Positions 47,761 to 61,601 of a DNA stretch of 64,000 nucleotides are shown here, in pieces (the stretch's first letter is position 1; each line of letters opens with the position of its first letter). The stretch is from Strix aluco (lineage: Eukaryota > Chordata > Aves > Strigiformes > Strigidae). The position numbers were made by a program, and so were the translations under genes. The notes beneath the pieces were generated by a model. That model worked only from the letters and a program-made list of their open reading frames with translations. It was not told the DNA's origin and searched no databases. The stretch spans positions 79,287,937 through 79,351,936 of the forward strand of contig NC_133932.1 in NCBI RefSeq assembly GCF_031877795.1, read 5' to 3'.

Positions 47761-50700
47761 AGTGCCGGCGCCCTGCTGGGGGGAGCCTGTGCCTTCCCTC
47801 ACAGGGCGGGAAGAGGCTCCGCGGGCGGGCGGCTCTTACCCCTGCGTTCGTGTGGCAGGTGCGCATAGGGTCTGAGGCAGACGGGTGTCGGATCCAACGC
47901 GTTAGCCTGCTGCGGATACGTTTATGTGGGTCCTCGTCTAGCTCTGCTTCAAACGAGCCCAGCATGCCGGTACCCCTGGTCAAAGCCGTGGCAGTTCTCA
48001 ACAGTCAATAGTACGCTACATTCACGAATCCCAAGTATGTGATTGAATTAAAGGTAATTAGTGTCCCCTGTGCTCACGCGGAATATGAAGTTCGTTACGT
48101 GCATGGTGGGTGGCTTTGAACATTGACCCACTCGCTGGTGGAGGGCTTTCGGCCTCGGGGTGCACTAAGGAGCTGTTTGGGGTTCAGCCGTGAGGCAGCG
48201 CCTGGCTGAATCCAGTACAGGCTGGGTACGGGTGGCAGCTGGGCTGTCTCCGGGGATGGGAGTGCTTTAAAAGCAAGAGGGAGCAGCCAGCAAGCTCTTG
48301 GGAAAAAGATAGAAACATCTTATTGACTGAGTTAAGAAAGAATTGCAGTCAGAGTTGGAGAATTATTTTAAGCTGACCAAAAGCTCAGAAGGACCAAAAG
48401 TGAAGATGAATTAAGAAAGCAAGCATGCTTTCTAATGCGAAGGGCTCTTCTGTAAATGTCTCAAACCCCAACTTTGTCGATCAGGTGTTTACAGCTTGTC
48501 ACAGGTTCTGTCTGGAGGGCCTTTTGGATGTGGTCTTGAAATAAGCATGATTTTCCTGCCTTTCTGTCACCTGTGGTTTGTATGAACTGTAGTAACATTG
48601 CTGTCAGCTTTCCATGTGTAAATGAATAAATGTATTTGCTTTTATCTTAATGTGTCTTAATGATTATTTCACCATAAATCTGCAGTAGGATTGTTAGCTA
48701 AAGAATGCAGTATCTAATAGGGACTGGGGAGAGAATGTAAATTGCAGGATATGGAAGATGTTTTTCTTGCCCGTGCTGTTTTTTCCATCTGTAGATGCGG
48801 GGAGTCAGTTGTTACATAAAAACTGTCTAGTTGTCTTTGAGAAATAGCTAGACAAATGAGATCAGTCATTTGCCTAAGACCTAAAAATCAGTTGCCAAAT
48901 CTTCTTTGGAGTACCAGTGTTGAAAGTCAGAGTCAGTTAGAGCTCCCTTGGAAGGGGAAGGCAGGAACAACCTGATGCAATTTGTTAGAGCAAGCCTAGC
49001 GAGAGAGTCTCTTGACGTGTGTGTGTGTGTGTTTTTCCATTCCTGTGCGTATAATGATCATTAAATTCAAGTAGTATAATGCTCTAGGAATGCATTTGAA
49101 TACATTTCGCCCTAGTATTCAAAACATAGAAGGGAGCATCTGCAGTGGGTTGAGAAGAACCTGCTGGTAAACCCAGCAGATCAATGCTGTTCCACTTTAA
49201 TTCCTAACAGAGTTTGGTGAAAGCAGATTAAAAACTTCACTTAGGTAAAAAGTAGTTAAGATATTCCTTGGAAAGAGTTCCAAGGAATTCAAAATGTTGC
49301 TGATGCAATGTGATCAGAGATTCTGCCATGTCAGGTGCTCATTCTCGCCTAGAACAAATTTGAAGCCAAAGTGTGGGAAGCAGGCAGAGGCTATGCTGAA
49401 GAAGCAGGTATCAGCACTGAAGATGGTTTGAACAAGTACCTGAGGAGAGCTCAAGTAGATACAGCCACAAAGCAGTCAGCAGCAATGTCGGTGTTGCTGG
49501 ATATTGCTTGACTTCTGCAGTCTGTCTCAACTTTTTAAAAAAAAGGCAGTACAAAGTGCTGAAAACTATTCCACACGTTTTGAAAGAAAGGAAGATATTT
49601 GTTAAATAACAGACATCAAAAGGACTACCTTGACCTCTTCTAACAGTCTAGACCCAAGAAGTGTGTTGTACTGTAGTTTGTGCAGAGAAACTTTATTGAC
49701 ATTTTAAAACTCAGACTGAGAAATTGAAAATTCAAGTCTTGGAAAAGGGGAAGCTTTATTGAAGTATCTATTAAATTTCACAACTCTGCTAACAAATGGA
49801 TTATAAAGAAAGGGAGAGGTGAGAAATGATTTTTTTATACCTGAGGAATGCTATAAGGTTTCTGCCAGAGTGATAGGAGATGTGGAATAACAAACAAAAT
49901 GAGGAAAGGTGTCTCAGATTCTTATAAAATACTTTTTGATGCTGACTTACAGGTGAAGGTTTTGACATGTCTGTATTACAACCTTCAGAAGCAGAGAATG
50001 AGATGAAGGTAGAGGAAAGAAAGATAAAGCAAACCAAATCCAAACCTAGTCTCTAGGCATTAGTAACAGGCCAGCTGTGTCCAGAGTCCTTAATATGTCA
50101 GCTCTACCATATGAGAAGGTCTACCATATGTTTAAAGTGCCTGTTGATGGTCCATATGAATTCCATATCCTCTACATATCACAAAAATGCAGCCATGATA
50201 GCCTGAGGGTCCAGGGAAGAGTTTTAAAAGTGCATGAAGACAGATTTCCAGCAAAAGGCAACAAAATGGAATAAGTTCATGTCAGTGGTAAATTATGCTC
50301 TAGTGGGCGCTGGCCGAAGCTATCTTGGCAGAGGAAGCTATCTGCTAAGAGGATGCAGTGTCTGAGAATTGCTCTGGCCAAAATGTGGGGTAAGGCAAAG
50401 AATTACAAGCCTGTTGGTAATGAACATCAGTAGTGGACTACAGTTTTCACAAATCCTTCGTTCATCTCTTTCTTGTGCTCAGAGCTCAGGAAGGGCATAG
50501 CCATCAGTTCCCGTGCCCAAAGCATGGGGAGTGGGATGCCTGTACCTAAAAAGGGTGCTGACAGAGATGCTGCCAATTCAGTTCTACTCCAAGAAGCCCT
50601 GACCTGTGGCTTTCTGCTGGTTTTCTCTATTGGGAAGGCACAGCTGGGCTTCATGGAGCTGTGCTTAGCCATAAGATGAGAGGAGCACTGGGGTGGTAAG

Positions 50701-53510
50701 CATGCTGGGAGTCTGGAGATTTGCCATCAACCACTAATGAGATCCAAAATTCTTGGTTGGGAACTTTCTGAAGTCATTGAAATGGCTAATGAGCTTAATG
50801 ATAAGACAGGGAAGCTTCACATGTAGGTTATATGGCCGACCCTACTCACTACAGATTTGAAAAGCTACTGTATCTGTGAAGAAGCTTTTAACATTATGTA
50901 GAGCTGGGAAGAGGCATCCCAGACTTCCCCCCTGTCGGATTTACTCACTGAAAGTCAAATATCCTTTAGAGGACATCAGACTGAGGGAATTTTGCTCTGC
51001 CCAGAAAGCAGAACTCATAGGGACTTCTGTATATGTGTGTGAGTATTTTCTGACAGCTCAAGTATACCTGATAGAGTTCACGCTAACCTTACCAGAGACC
51101 CCCAGACAGTGCAGAATGAAGTGTACTGGTCTGGGATAATCTGTGGAAATAAGTGACTACTCAAACAGGGCTCTTCCCTCCGGTCATTTTACTGAAGACT
51201 GATAAAGTGGAAGAAGTAGGAGACAAAGTTTTTGTGGATTACAGATAATACTGCACTGAGGCTATGCCTGCTGTATCGTAAAACAAGGTGGATAATTTAT
51301 TGAACGGCCTGAGCTTCACTAAGCTGCACATGGAAGTCCCACTGAAAAAAATAGTAGTTTGTATTCATCATGAATGTAGGCCTTTGAGTTCAAGACAAGA
51401 CCATCTGATTTTGTTAATTTAGGAGGCATCTTTCTGACACTTACGAACCAAGTGTTTGTAGGACTGCATGATTTGATGTATTGGCAAAACAGAGTTTGGG
51501 AGAAATGCAAAAAATATGGGATTTGGATTGAAAAAAAATGGATAAAATATGAAAAGATAAATCCATTTTAGTTGATAACAGCAAGAGGTAGTAAGGAGAG
51601 ATGTAACTACTCTCTAAGAGACTAAGAGAAAGACACAGGGGATTAGCTGGTACCAAAAACCAAACAAAAAATTGGTCATTCATAGAATTCCTGTCTTAGA
51701 ATTGAATTCAATATTAGAGAATTCAATTATTATTGAAGATTTATAGATGGCTTCAGTGGTATTGTTGCTTTTATTAGGGCAGTTTGTCAAAAGCATCTGA
51801 CAAGTTGGTCTAAAGAGAGTCTTGTCACAGAGGCTTTGAGCAAAGAAACTTTCTGATCCTCCCTGTGTTAGCCTAGACTACAGGAAAATACTTGAATGAC
51901 CTGCTAGTCCTTTGGATGCAGGTCTATGGATGATGCTTTTCTTGGCATGGAAAGGGAGCATTGCTTTTAAAAGCAAGATATGAACATGAACAGAATTACT
52001 CCAAAATGAGTACATTGCCATTGTGTGGGCTGTTACATGAAGCACCATTTCCTCAATCACAGCGTCCTCAGGGAATGAGTAGCAGTGAGATTTTTGTCAA
52101 TGTCTCATAATATCCACAGTAAATGTCCTTTATGCCTAGAGGGCAAAACTTGACAACCTTAAAATGAATTCAGTATGAAAGAATGTAGTTTTGAATAAGT
52201 GAATGCTAGCAGGTCTGATTACATATTTATTTCTTTGGCAAGCCTCTGTGCTCAAAGCATCTTGCCAGGCTGTGCGGGAATAGGCAGATGCACAACCATT
52301 TTCATATGTTTCTATTAGTTACTACCCTTTTTATTGTAAAGCATATTTTATAAGTACACAGAATGAAAGTAAAGCAATTTTTTTTCTGAGGCAATGAGCA
52401 AGATACTGTGGAATACCTGCTGAGCTCCTGCCAAAAATTTCAGTTTTCTTACTGAAAAAGTTGAAAGCTACCTACTGTATCAAGCTGGTAACTTAACAAC
52501 CTCCTTGCTATCAGCTGTACATTTCATCAGGTATTATTCAGAAATAGTGTATAATAATTAAAACTATTGTGGAAATGCACTACGACTAGATCTAAGTTGG
52601 CTTGCCAGAATTCAAGATTCAGCTGTAGTTCCTGCTCCCCCCCAGAACTGATTCTGCCTTACTGTTGCACAACTTCATTTCTCCTTCCAGTTTCCCTAAG
52701 AATGGGAGAAAAGAGATTGCTAAATAGTCAAAATTCAACCCATTTTGCTATATTGTGAGAAAAATAGACCTTTCAGCAGGAATCAAATTTGCAATTGTTT
52801 GTACATTAGACAGAGCATTAATTGGTTTGGCATATTAGTTGACTTATTATTGGGAAATCTATTGAGAGGAAGCATATTCTGTAAGCGCATAATTATAACA
52901 CGGTGCGTTTCCAAATTACTAAGATTTACATGCCTAAAACGTGTCAAATGTAAAACTTCATTTAGTCTATGGTTCATCTCATAAATTACTTGATAATTTT
53001 TTGCATATATTTGCATTTGTCACACATTTATAAAGGTTTAGCTACTGTTAACCTGTTTCAACAAACCTCTGAAAGAACATTTTCAGATCTTCAGATTAAG
53101 GAAAATGTTAATTGCCAATTGAAAAGGGCCAGTATTATTAAGAAATTAAGAAAAACATGAAAATGTGACTCATTGTAAAGACACTATTAAGTAATCCATA
53201 TGGAAAAAGAAGACCTGAAATTCATCAGTTAGTCATAATCTTTGATAACTGGATGGAAGGACGTGTGGACACAAGACAGGGAGAAAATTAGGATTTGGTA
53301 AAGTGATAGAGTGGCGAAACCACCAATGTACTTTTGGGTTACTCTAATAGGGAGCATGACCTCCTGGAGTGGAGAGATGATCACTGCTGTGGAAGCATCA
53401 ACTCGTGTGATCAGAGGAAAGTAACAAACAGAAGTGCAGATTACAAACTGTATGTGGCATTTCCATTCCCTTTGATGGAAATTGAATGTGCTTATCACAG
53501 GAAAGATGCT
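47761..53510. other. Upstream intergenic region, no gene seen
   Basis: AT-rich flank with a short (TG)n near 49018-49032. The 224-codon plus-strand frame that starts in the CpG island and ends at 48011 has no family resemblance. A divergent non-coding transcript from the island is possible but not shown by sequence. Confidence 0.6.
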
Positions 53511-53947
53511 TGTAGGAGTCTGGGCCATGCTGGGAGAAAGTTAGTGCAGGAGGCAGAAGAATGCAAGGACGAAGACACGGCCAGCAAAATAAGGCTGGCA
53601 AAAACACACAAGATAGCAGATAAGTGAGAAACACCTGTGGTCAGCAAAAGCACACAAGTCTGAGCAAAACAGGGTATGAGATAAGGGAGTTTTGGGAAGT
53701 TTTGGGCTTTACGTGCTAATTGCAATTAACCAATGCAAATGCTTGTAGAGGCACGTGAACAGCGCGTGTAGATGACCTGTAGCCTATTAGAAGATAGATG
53801 AGTGCGTGTACGGAACTTAGTAGAATATAAATGTAACCAGAAAAGGAATAATAAAAAAAAGATGGACGACCTGATCATCACATTGGTGTAGCGTCGTTTC
53901 TGTTCCTGCATGGAGAAATAAGGACCCCGGCTAATGGTGACCCCGAC
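53511..53947 (+). mobile_element. Endogenous retrovirus LTR relic with primer-binding-site-like end
   Basis: Shows the order of an avian retroviral LTR in plus orientation: an upstream region, a TATA box (ATATAAAT at 53825-53832), an AATAAA poly(A) signal 18-25 bp further on (53850-53855), then about 80 bp ending with TGGTGACCCCGAC at 53935-53947. That last motif matches the start of the tRNA-Trp primer-binding site used by avian leukosis-sarcoma type viruses. The close TATA and poly(A) spacing implies a very short R region, as in that group. No internal gag, pol or env remnant is recognised downstream. The left boundary is approximate. Confidence 0.6.
53935..53947 (+). other. tRNA-Trp primer-binding-site-like motif
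   Basis: TGGTGACCCCGAC, 13 bases complementary to the 3' end of tRNA-Trp including the CCA terminus (family knowledge). The match ends after this point. Confidence 0.5.
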
Positions 53948-56900
53948 AGATGCTAATCTAGAATTAAGGGACTGGGAGGATGCATTTAAAAGGAAAAGCT
54001 GGAAGAAATAATCAGCAATTACTACCATGATGGACATTACAAACACAGATTACACTGTTGAGAGTTATATGAAGTATTACATATCTTTACACATGAGCTA
54101 AATTAAAGGTAAAATATCCTTTGGCTATGTTTTTGGAAAATTTTTCTTGAACTTCCGTGATTATATGAGATCACGTATGTAAATAACTGTGCTGTAATGT
54201 TGATAAAAGGTCTGAAATGTGTTTGCGCAGGAAACTTTCATTTTAGTATTTTCCAAATCCTGAGTGCTTAGTTTTGTAATTTTAAATATTTTTCTAGACT
54301 ATTATTTAAAAAAGTAAAAAATCCATCATATGAGATTAAGTCAGAACATCATAAAGGTATGGTCTTCCCTCTTGCCTGGATTTCCAGTGAGTGAGTATTT
54401 GAACCAGTCTCTCTATACTCTTCAGTTACTACAAGTTGGTTCCAGATGTTAACCTGGGCAAAACTGGCTTAGATGTGCTCTTGCAGAATAAAAATCCAAC
54501 TCAACAGTGGCCTGTAGGATTCTCACTCTAATCAACATTTTTGATAAATTTTCTTGAAAAAGTCATAGCAAGTCGCTATTCAGCATGTATGAATTGTGAC
54601 TTTTTTCTAAGGTGGAGCAATATTTTGGAAGTGTGCTGAGTTAAAATGTCTTTTTCCAGAGACAATTTATGTCATATAATTGCATTTTAAAAATTCCCCA
54701 GTGCAAATTTCAAGGCCTTCCAAGCAGGCATGTCTCAAAGAAAAACTTGTAAGAATTTTTTAATGTGGGCAAACCAAATTACTGTCCCTTAGTCCCATTC
54801 TTGGAAATGCCTAACTGTTCTGCATGAAATCATAATAAAAGTGGTTGATAAAAACATGGAAAATTTTAGTACAGGTTGTAGGTGTTAAAGGATTTCACCA
54901 GACTGTGGGTATCTCTAGGCTTGCTTTATTAACAACTCAAGAGTTGGGCCATCACCTCAGTGAGTGGCAACAGCTAACAAAAATTGCCCTCTCTATATAT
55001 GATATAACATACAATACAAAGAGTCTTTGGTGATTTTCCAGGAACTTTCAGCTCTCAATTCATCATCAGTTTCAAAAGTCCATTGTATTCCACAGTTTCG
55101 ACTAGTTCTATTCGTTCCATTCTAATTCCTCTTCGGACACCACTGCTCATTGGTGAGGTCGTCGGTTATCATGGTTACTTATCTTCTGAACAATCTTCAT
55201 CATAATTCACTTTTAGACTTCTGAGAAAAGGCTCAAAATGTTCTATTTAACATGTACTTAATCTATGTCTAGCTTTTTTATTGCCTAGCCTTTCTAAGTT
55301 GCTTAAACTGTCAGTATTGTTCCTAGAGCACCTGTACTCTATTAATTAAGCCTATAAAACAATATCTATTTATTAATTATTCCTGCTATTAATAATATCC
55401 TAAGAGGAAAGAGTTTTCTAAAGCTTGTTCCTTTTACAGAAGGGTTTGATAAAATTAAGACAGTAGTGGTGTACCATACTGAGTTTGTATCATTCTTTAA
55501 TTACCTTTTCATTTATAAGATACGTAGTTGTGTAATCTCATATAATTCTGATATTTTCCAGCCATTAAATTCCATTCTTGCCTGTGGCTCCTGGGGTCTG
55601 TTAGACGTAGAGTATGAAGTGGCATTGGTTCCACTCACTTGTTTTTCATTATCCCTTAGAAACTGAAAGTTGTTCCTGAAGAAGAATGAAGGTCAAATTG
55701 TTTAATTAAAGAAGATTTGATTTTTTTTTTTTTAAATAGGGATGGAGACTGAGAACAGTCTGCAAGACATATTGAGCTCCAAAGAGTTTCAGTTTAATCT
55801 AGTTTAGACTTAATTTAGTTTTAATTGCCCTCAATACCAAACTTATCTTAGAAGTCTAGAAAGTACTTTATTTTTCTTCTTGTCTCTTTTAGCTTCCTAA
55901 CATTACATTTCTCTATCTCTCTTTCATCAAGTAAATCTCACATAAGCTATCTGTAGTTCATGTATTTGTATTCTTCATGCTCTCACTCATTTGTTTGGAG
56001 CCTGTGATTCTTTTTTTTGCCAAAGACAGAGCACGATGTTTGTCACTTCAGTCAAACTGAAAAGATAATATCAGAATTTGAACAATATATTGTTGGATCA
56101 TGCACACTATTTGGGAAGAAATGTACAGTATCTATTCTCTCTATGCTTTATAGTTTATAACAACTTCTCCTCCTCCAGCTCTACCCAAAAACATTTTTTG
56201 TTGTATTTTTTTAACAAAAACATTCCAAATATCTCTTTTTTGTACCTTACACCTTAATTAGCCAAAAATATCAAGGTGCCAAGATGTTAGTTTGCATGTC
56301 AATTGCTTCGTACTAGTGTAGCAGAAAAAATCGAGCTCAGTTTCTACAGCAACAACAATATGTTTTTAGTAGTATTCTCTTGTTATATGGTTCTAAGAGT
56401 TACATATTTTAATATAATATGTAAATAAGTGTAAATAAATAATACAAATACTTTTTTTTTTTTAACCGATGTGTTGAAGGGCTGGGTGCCTGAAAATACA
56501 TGTTGGACTTTTTTTCATGTGGTTCGGTAAAACATACTACCTTTTGCTTGACTTCTTTCTGCAGGGGAGATTGAAGAGGATAATGCAAACCATAAAAAAC
56601 CTCACACAATATTACCCATTGCAAAGGGCGATGTGACAATGGTAGTTTGCTGTGGAGGTTTCTTTGTAAGAAGAGGATGAAAGACAGACAGATGTTTGAT
56701 GAAACAGTTAATGAAAAAGAACGATGCTTGGAACAGTTGATAAAACAACTGCCAAAGGGGCATGTCTTATTGATGGATGGTTTATCTCTTTCAAGTAAGC
56801 TATATTGCAGGTAATAAATACTGGCAAACAGTAACAGCCATCTAAACAAAAGGTTTAGAAATCACCACACCTCTGGTTAACCTTAACAGAGCAATATTTG

Positions 56901-58269
56901 CTTGGTTTTGACAGATTCTCATTATGGGTAAACAAAGATCTTTCAGGGAAGATCACATTTATCTAATGACATTTTTTTGTGGGACAGAGTATTTTAATTC
57001 TGATAGTTTTGGTAAATAAAGTCCAATTATTTTTTCCCCAGCATTTGTATTGTTGCTAATATCCAACCATTGCAATGGTCAAATAAAAAGATTGAAAAAA
57101 AATGGATGAACATGTTTTTTCTTTAAGATTAATGTAGGAAAATGGAATAAAAATTATCTGCAGGGAAGCATGATGCATTTGCAGAAAAGTCTCCTGTGGG
57201 GTTTTTACTTGTTTTTCTTTTTTCTCAGATTACCTTTTTTTTTTTTTTTTTTTAATTTGCTGATATAAATACATCAAAAATATAGGAACAGACACATTCT
57301 GTTGTTCTTAAAAATTCTCAAAGGAAATCAATGACACACTGGACCAGCAAAAACTCTGCCCCAGATTTTTCCCTTTAGGCATATAATGCAATATAAAGAG
57401 GAAATCTATGAAAAAAGAGGATGTGTGATGGTTTACCTCTATGTTTTCTGTGCTTGTTATTTGGATGCTGGGCACATTTCAGTCACTGTTTTTGTCTGCT
57501 ACAGTCCAAGTTTCAGGTCCTGGATGTGTTATAGTTGTAGAAGTCTTCTTAGGCAACCCGTGCCTAGCTTGGAAAGTAGGTTGTTTGGAAAACGGGACAG
57601 AAAGAGAACCATTCTCATTACTCTTGCTATATTTGGCTTCCTTTGGTGCCATAGTCATAAATAAATGTGCTTTCCTTGGGAGGATATAATTCTGTTTTGG
57701 AAAATAGCCACAAAGATCCGGAAGAAAATGATAATAATTAAGTACCCCCGGGAAAATTCAGTGATGGACGTGGCAGGTGAAAACTTAGAATTGTATTAGG
57801 GTTCCTCCTGTGAGTCCGAAGGTCCTCATTCCTGCCTTCTCCCCTGCATGCTTTGCTCCTTTGCGGTAAGGCATGTCTCCTTATTCTGGACGCATCATCC
57901 TTTCATATCAAGTGTCTGCCACGTGCCCATCTGGCTTATCTATCAATGGGTGATGACAAAGCATCTGAGATATTAAACTGGAGGCATTAGGACAGATGCC
58001 TTTCTCCAGCCATTAAAAACAGAAGATTGAGCGTTCCTTCCAAACTTCTGATTTCCCATGAAATATCTGGGTTTGCTTCCCATTACAGAGAGGGTGCCAG
58101 GTTAGAAGGATTCTAAGCTGGACTCAATATGGCAATTTTTGTTCTTAATGGGAAGATTTTTAATGTAATGAGTTGGTTGTTTATCAATTACAGAAAATAT
58201 CACCTGGAGGGTATCCTGAAGTTATTTGCCAGCAGGAAACACTCTTTCCCCAAAATAGATTATGAATTC
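53948..58269. other. Intergenic, no gene seen
   Basis: AT-rich sequence with homopolymer tracts (T-run near 57235-57253). No coding frame with family resemblance and no clear repeat identified. Confidence 0.6.
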
Positions 58270-59566
58270 AAATAGATGCCTGCTTCTAGAAACCCGCATG
58301 CTGATGCAACAGCGTCCTGCCTACTATGTAACATTCTCCAGGCAACCAGCAGCTCTGCCTTGGTTATAGTGAGTAGAGCTCTCCCATGTCTCAGAAGTCA
58401 TTTACGTGCCACAGTGCAGAGTTGTCCGGTGAAAGCATCTGCTTGTGAAGTGTATGCTTCAAGAACTTTTTAAATAATTAGATCTAGAAAAGTGTGAGGA
58501 TCCAGTGAGGAGAAAATTATTTTCCTGCTAAATCAAAGACTGCAAGAGTTTTGTGGTCAATAATAGTTCTATTTCCCAGTTAAAACACAGACTAATTTCT
58601 GTGATAGCAGCAAGCAGCTTTGAAGATATGACAGGCAAGATGTGGTTGCTTTGACTAAGAACATGTCTTGATGTTTTGGGTGAGAAAATGCTTGGCTGTG
58701 ATTCGTCTTGAGTATTAGCCCATTTTAAGAAATGTCCACGACCTCTGGGAGCACCACCCATCTGGATTCAGATGATCAGGCTCCAAGGGTCATCAACGTT
58801 GCATCTCACACACATGCAGCACATGCAGCAGGAGCAGCTTCCATGCTACAGCTTGGTTCTTCTCTGCTTCTGGACATCTTGTGCTGTTTGAGATTTATTT
58901 CCATGCCAAAGCTGTTCAGAGACTGTACCTCTGGCTCGTTCTTCCCTCCAGCAATGTCACCACCTTCCTCAAAGTGCCTGTGATTATCAGCAATCTGCCC
59001 GCTTGTTTGTAGTGCATGGCTGGTCTGATGACAACTGGCCTCCTTCAGGGTCGACAGCAGGCTTTGGAAGCTCACACAGAGAAATTCTGCATCATCCTGG
59101 AAGTGCCTATGCCTGCAGAGTGTCCGTGTTGTCATGTTATCTGTGGGGGATGCTATACCTTGCACAGCTAGAGCCGCAGGCACAAGTTGCTACTGCTCGA
59201 GGGCCTTCATGATGGGGAGAAACAACTTTCCCACTAAGAAGAGAAAGACACAACATCAAGGCTCCAGAAAAAGGGGCCTTCAGTGAGAAGGCTTTGTACA
59301 GGACAAATGGACCCACAGATGGGTTGAACCACTCACATGTTGTGACCAGGGTAAAACGTGCAGCAGAGTGGAGGCATTGTGAATGGAGCAGATGAAGGTT
59401 GCTCAGGAATGCTGGGCCCGGTGGATACTCAGGATGCTCAGACAATGTCCACTACTTCCTCTAACTGGGGAATGCCTGAGCACTCCCAGAAAAGAGAAAT
59501 AGCACAAATAGGTTTGGAGAACAATCAGGAAAAGGGTTTTCTTCTGAAAGTGAGTCAAATTCTCAG
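58270..59566. other. Unidentified GC-richer block
   Basis: About 1.3 kb with higher G+C than its neighbours and moderately long open frames on both strands (for example 125 codons on the minus strand, 59183-58806). None resembles a family I know and no start or splice context supports one. It may be a degraded transposon or retrocopy. It directly abuts a CR1 3' end. Confidence 0.3.
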
Positions 59567-60785
59567 AGAATCATAGAGTGGTTTGGGTTGAAAGGGACCT
59601 TAAAGGTCATCGAGTTCCAACCCCCCCTGCCATGGGCAGGGACACCTTCCACTAGACCAGGTTGCTCAAAGCCCCGTCCAACCTGGCCTTGAACACTTCC
59701 ATGGAGGGGGCAGCCACAGCTTCTCTGGGCAACCTGTGCCAGTGTCTCACCAGCGTCACAGTAAAGCATTTCTTCCTTGTATCTAATCTAAACCTACCCT
59801 CTTTCAGTTTAAAACCATTACCCCTCATCCTATCCCTACACTCCCTGATAAAGAGTCCCTCCCCATCTTTCCTGTAGGCCCTCTTTAAGTACTGGAAGGC
59901 CACTAGAAGGTCTTGCCAGAGCCTTCTCTTCTCCAGGCTGAACAACCCCAACTCTCTCAGCCTGTCCTCATAAAGGAGGTGCTACAGCCCCCTGAGTGTA
60001 TTCGTGGCCCTCCTCTGGACCCGCCTGAGCAGGTCCATGTCTTTTTTACGCTGGGGGCTGAGAGCTGGACACAGTACTCCAGCTGGAGTCTCATGAGAAT
60101 GGAGTAGAGGGGGAGAATCACCTCCCTCGACATGCTGGCCACATTTCTCTTGATGCAGCCCAGGATATGGTTGGCTTTCTGGGCTGTGAGTACATATTCC
60201 TGGCTCATAGTCAGTGTTTCATCCACTACTGCTCCCAAGTCCTTCTCCACAGGGCTGCTCTCAATCCACTCATTGCCCAGCCTGGAGATTACCTTGACCC
60301 ATGGGCAGGACCTTGCACTTGGCCTTGTTGAACTCCATGAGGTTTGCATGGTCCCACCTCTCCAGCCTGTCCAGGTCCCTCTGGATGGCACATCCCTTCC
60401 CTCCAGCGTGTCAACTGCACCACACAGCTTGGTGTCATTGGTAAACTTGCTGAGGGTGCACTCAACCCCACTGTCCATGTCTCCAACAAAGATGTTAAAC
60501 AAGACCGGTCCCAGTACCGACCCCTGAGGAACAGCACTCGTCACTGCTCTCCACCTAGACATCGAGTCGTTGACTGCAACTGTTTGAGTGCAACCATTGA
60601 GCCAATTCCTTATCCACTGAGTGGTCCATCCATCAAATCCATGTCTCTCCAATTTAGAGACAAGGATGTTGTGTGGGATAGTGTCAAAAGCTTTGCACGA
60701 GTTCACGTAGATGACATCAGTTGCTCTTCCCTTACCCACCAGCACTGTAACCGTGTTGTAGAAGGCCACCAAATTTGTCCAAATT
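59567..60785 (-). mobile_element. CR1 LINE, 5'-truncated, RT domain and 3' end
   Basis: A minus-strand copy. Broken frames give the reverse-transcriptase C-terminal half: LVAFYNTVTVLVGKGRATD (about 60770), DTIPHNILVSKLERHG, VPQGSVLGPVLFNIF and [17 protein letters not shown], followed by [19 protein letters not shown] and HWHRLPREAVAAPS down to LDGALSNLV at 59652. The catalytic YxDD-type motif, FADDTKL in related copies, here reads FTNDTKL, so the enzyme would be inactive even without the frameshifts. The 3' terminus carries the CR1 tail words at 59567-59580. Confidence 0.93.
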
Positions 60786-61601
60786 ATGGGGTTGCTTAAT
60801 TTGGCTTCTAAATTATGAACAAATGTGGCTAAATAATTTTCTCTCAAAATGATTCCCTGCTGAAAAAGAGCTTTTACCTCAACCTAACAAGATCAGCTAA
60901 AATTTCCAAGGAAACCTCTCTGAAGTTAGAGGTGTTTTTTTTTTTTTTTTTCCCCGTGGAATGAAACCAATACAATGATTTGAAAATTTTCCAGTAAAAC
61001 ACTATAGTCTGTGCACATATCCATGCCACATGTGAAAATTGCACCGAGCAATTATATATGTAGTATGTGCTGCTTTGAGATTAACCAAACAGCATGAAAT
61101 ACGTGTGTGGGTCTGGTGAGTGGTGGTGGATAACTGATGGTGTGCCTAGTGTTAAAACTCCTGGGGTGAGGACTGTTACTCTGCACAAATATCCCCTGCC
61201 AGTTTCACTTTATGTATTGCATTGATGTATGGTTGATTTTTTGCCAAATGCAGTATCAGTTTTATTTACCAAATATAATATGTAAATCTCTCCGTTTGGC
61301 AGCATCAGTTTATTGGGTGTGGTTTTACTGGCTTGTGTGGGTGGGTTGCTGCTTCATTATGCTTGAAGAAAACTTTTGAGTATGGCTACCACTTCTTATT
61401 TCTTCACAATTAAGTGGACAACAACTAGTGGTTATATAAACAATGTTGTTAAACCCACACATTTACACTAACACAAATTTAATGTCATTGAACCTGAGAT
61501 AGCTGGTTCTTTACAAAAAGAAAATTAGCTGTCTTAACTATCAAAATGCTATCTGAAAAATCGAAGTGAAAACAAATTCAGGCAGCTGTAATGGTAGAAA
61601 T
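60786..61601. other. Intergenic, no gene seen
   Basis: AT-rich sequence with a run of about 19 T near 60936-60954. Nothing else recognised. Confidence 0.6.

Noticed and set aside
47337..48011. 224-codon plus-strand frame as a divergent gene
   Set aside because: CpG-island sequence rarely contains stops. The translation is Arg/Gly/Pro-rich with no recognisable domain, and the minus strand is equally open.
53948..54100. Internal retroviral coding sequence after the LTR relic
   Set aside because: No gag, pol or env similarity in any frame. The sequence merges into ordinary AT-rich flank.
59957..60847. 296-codon reverse-transcriptase-like frame as a host gene
   Set aside because: It is the RT part of a truncated CR1 LINE with a damaged catalytic motif and the CR1 3' tail.
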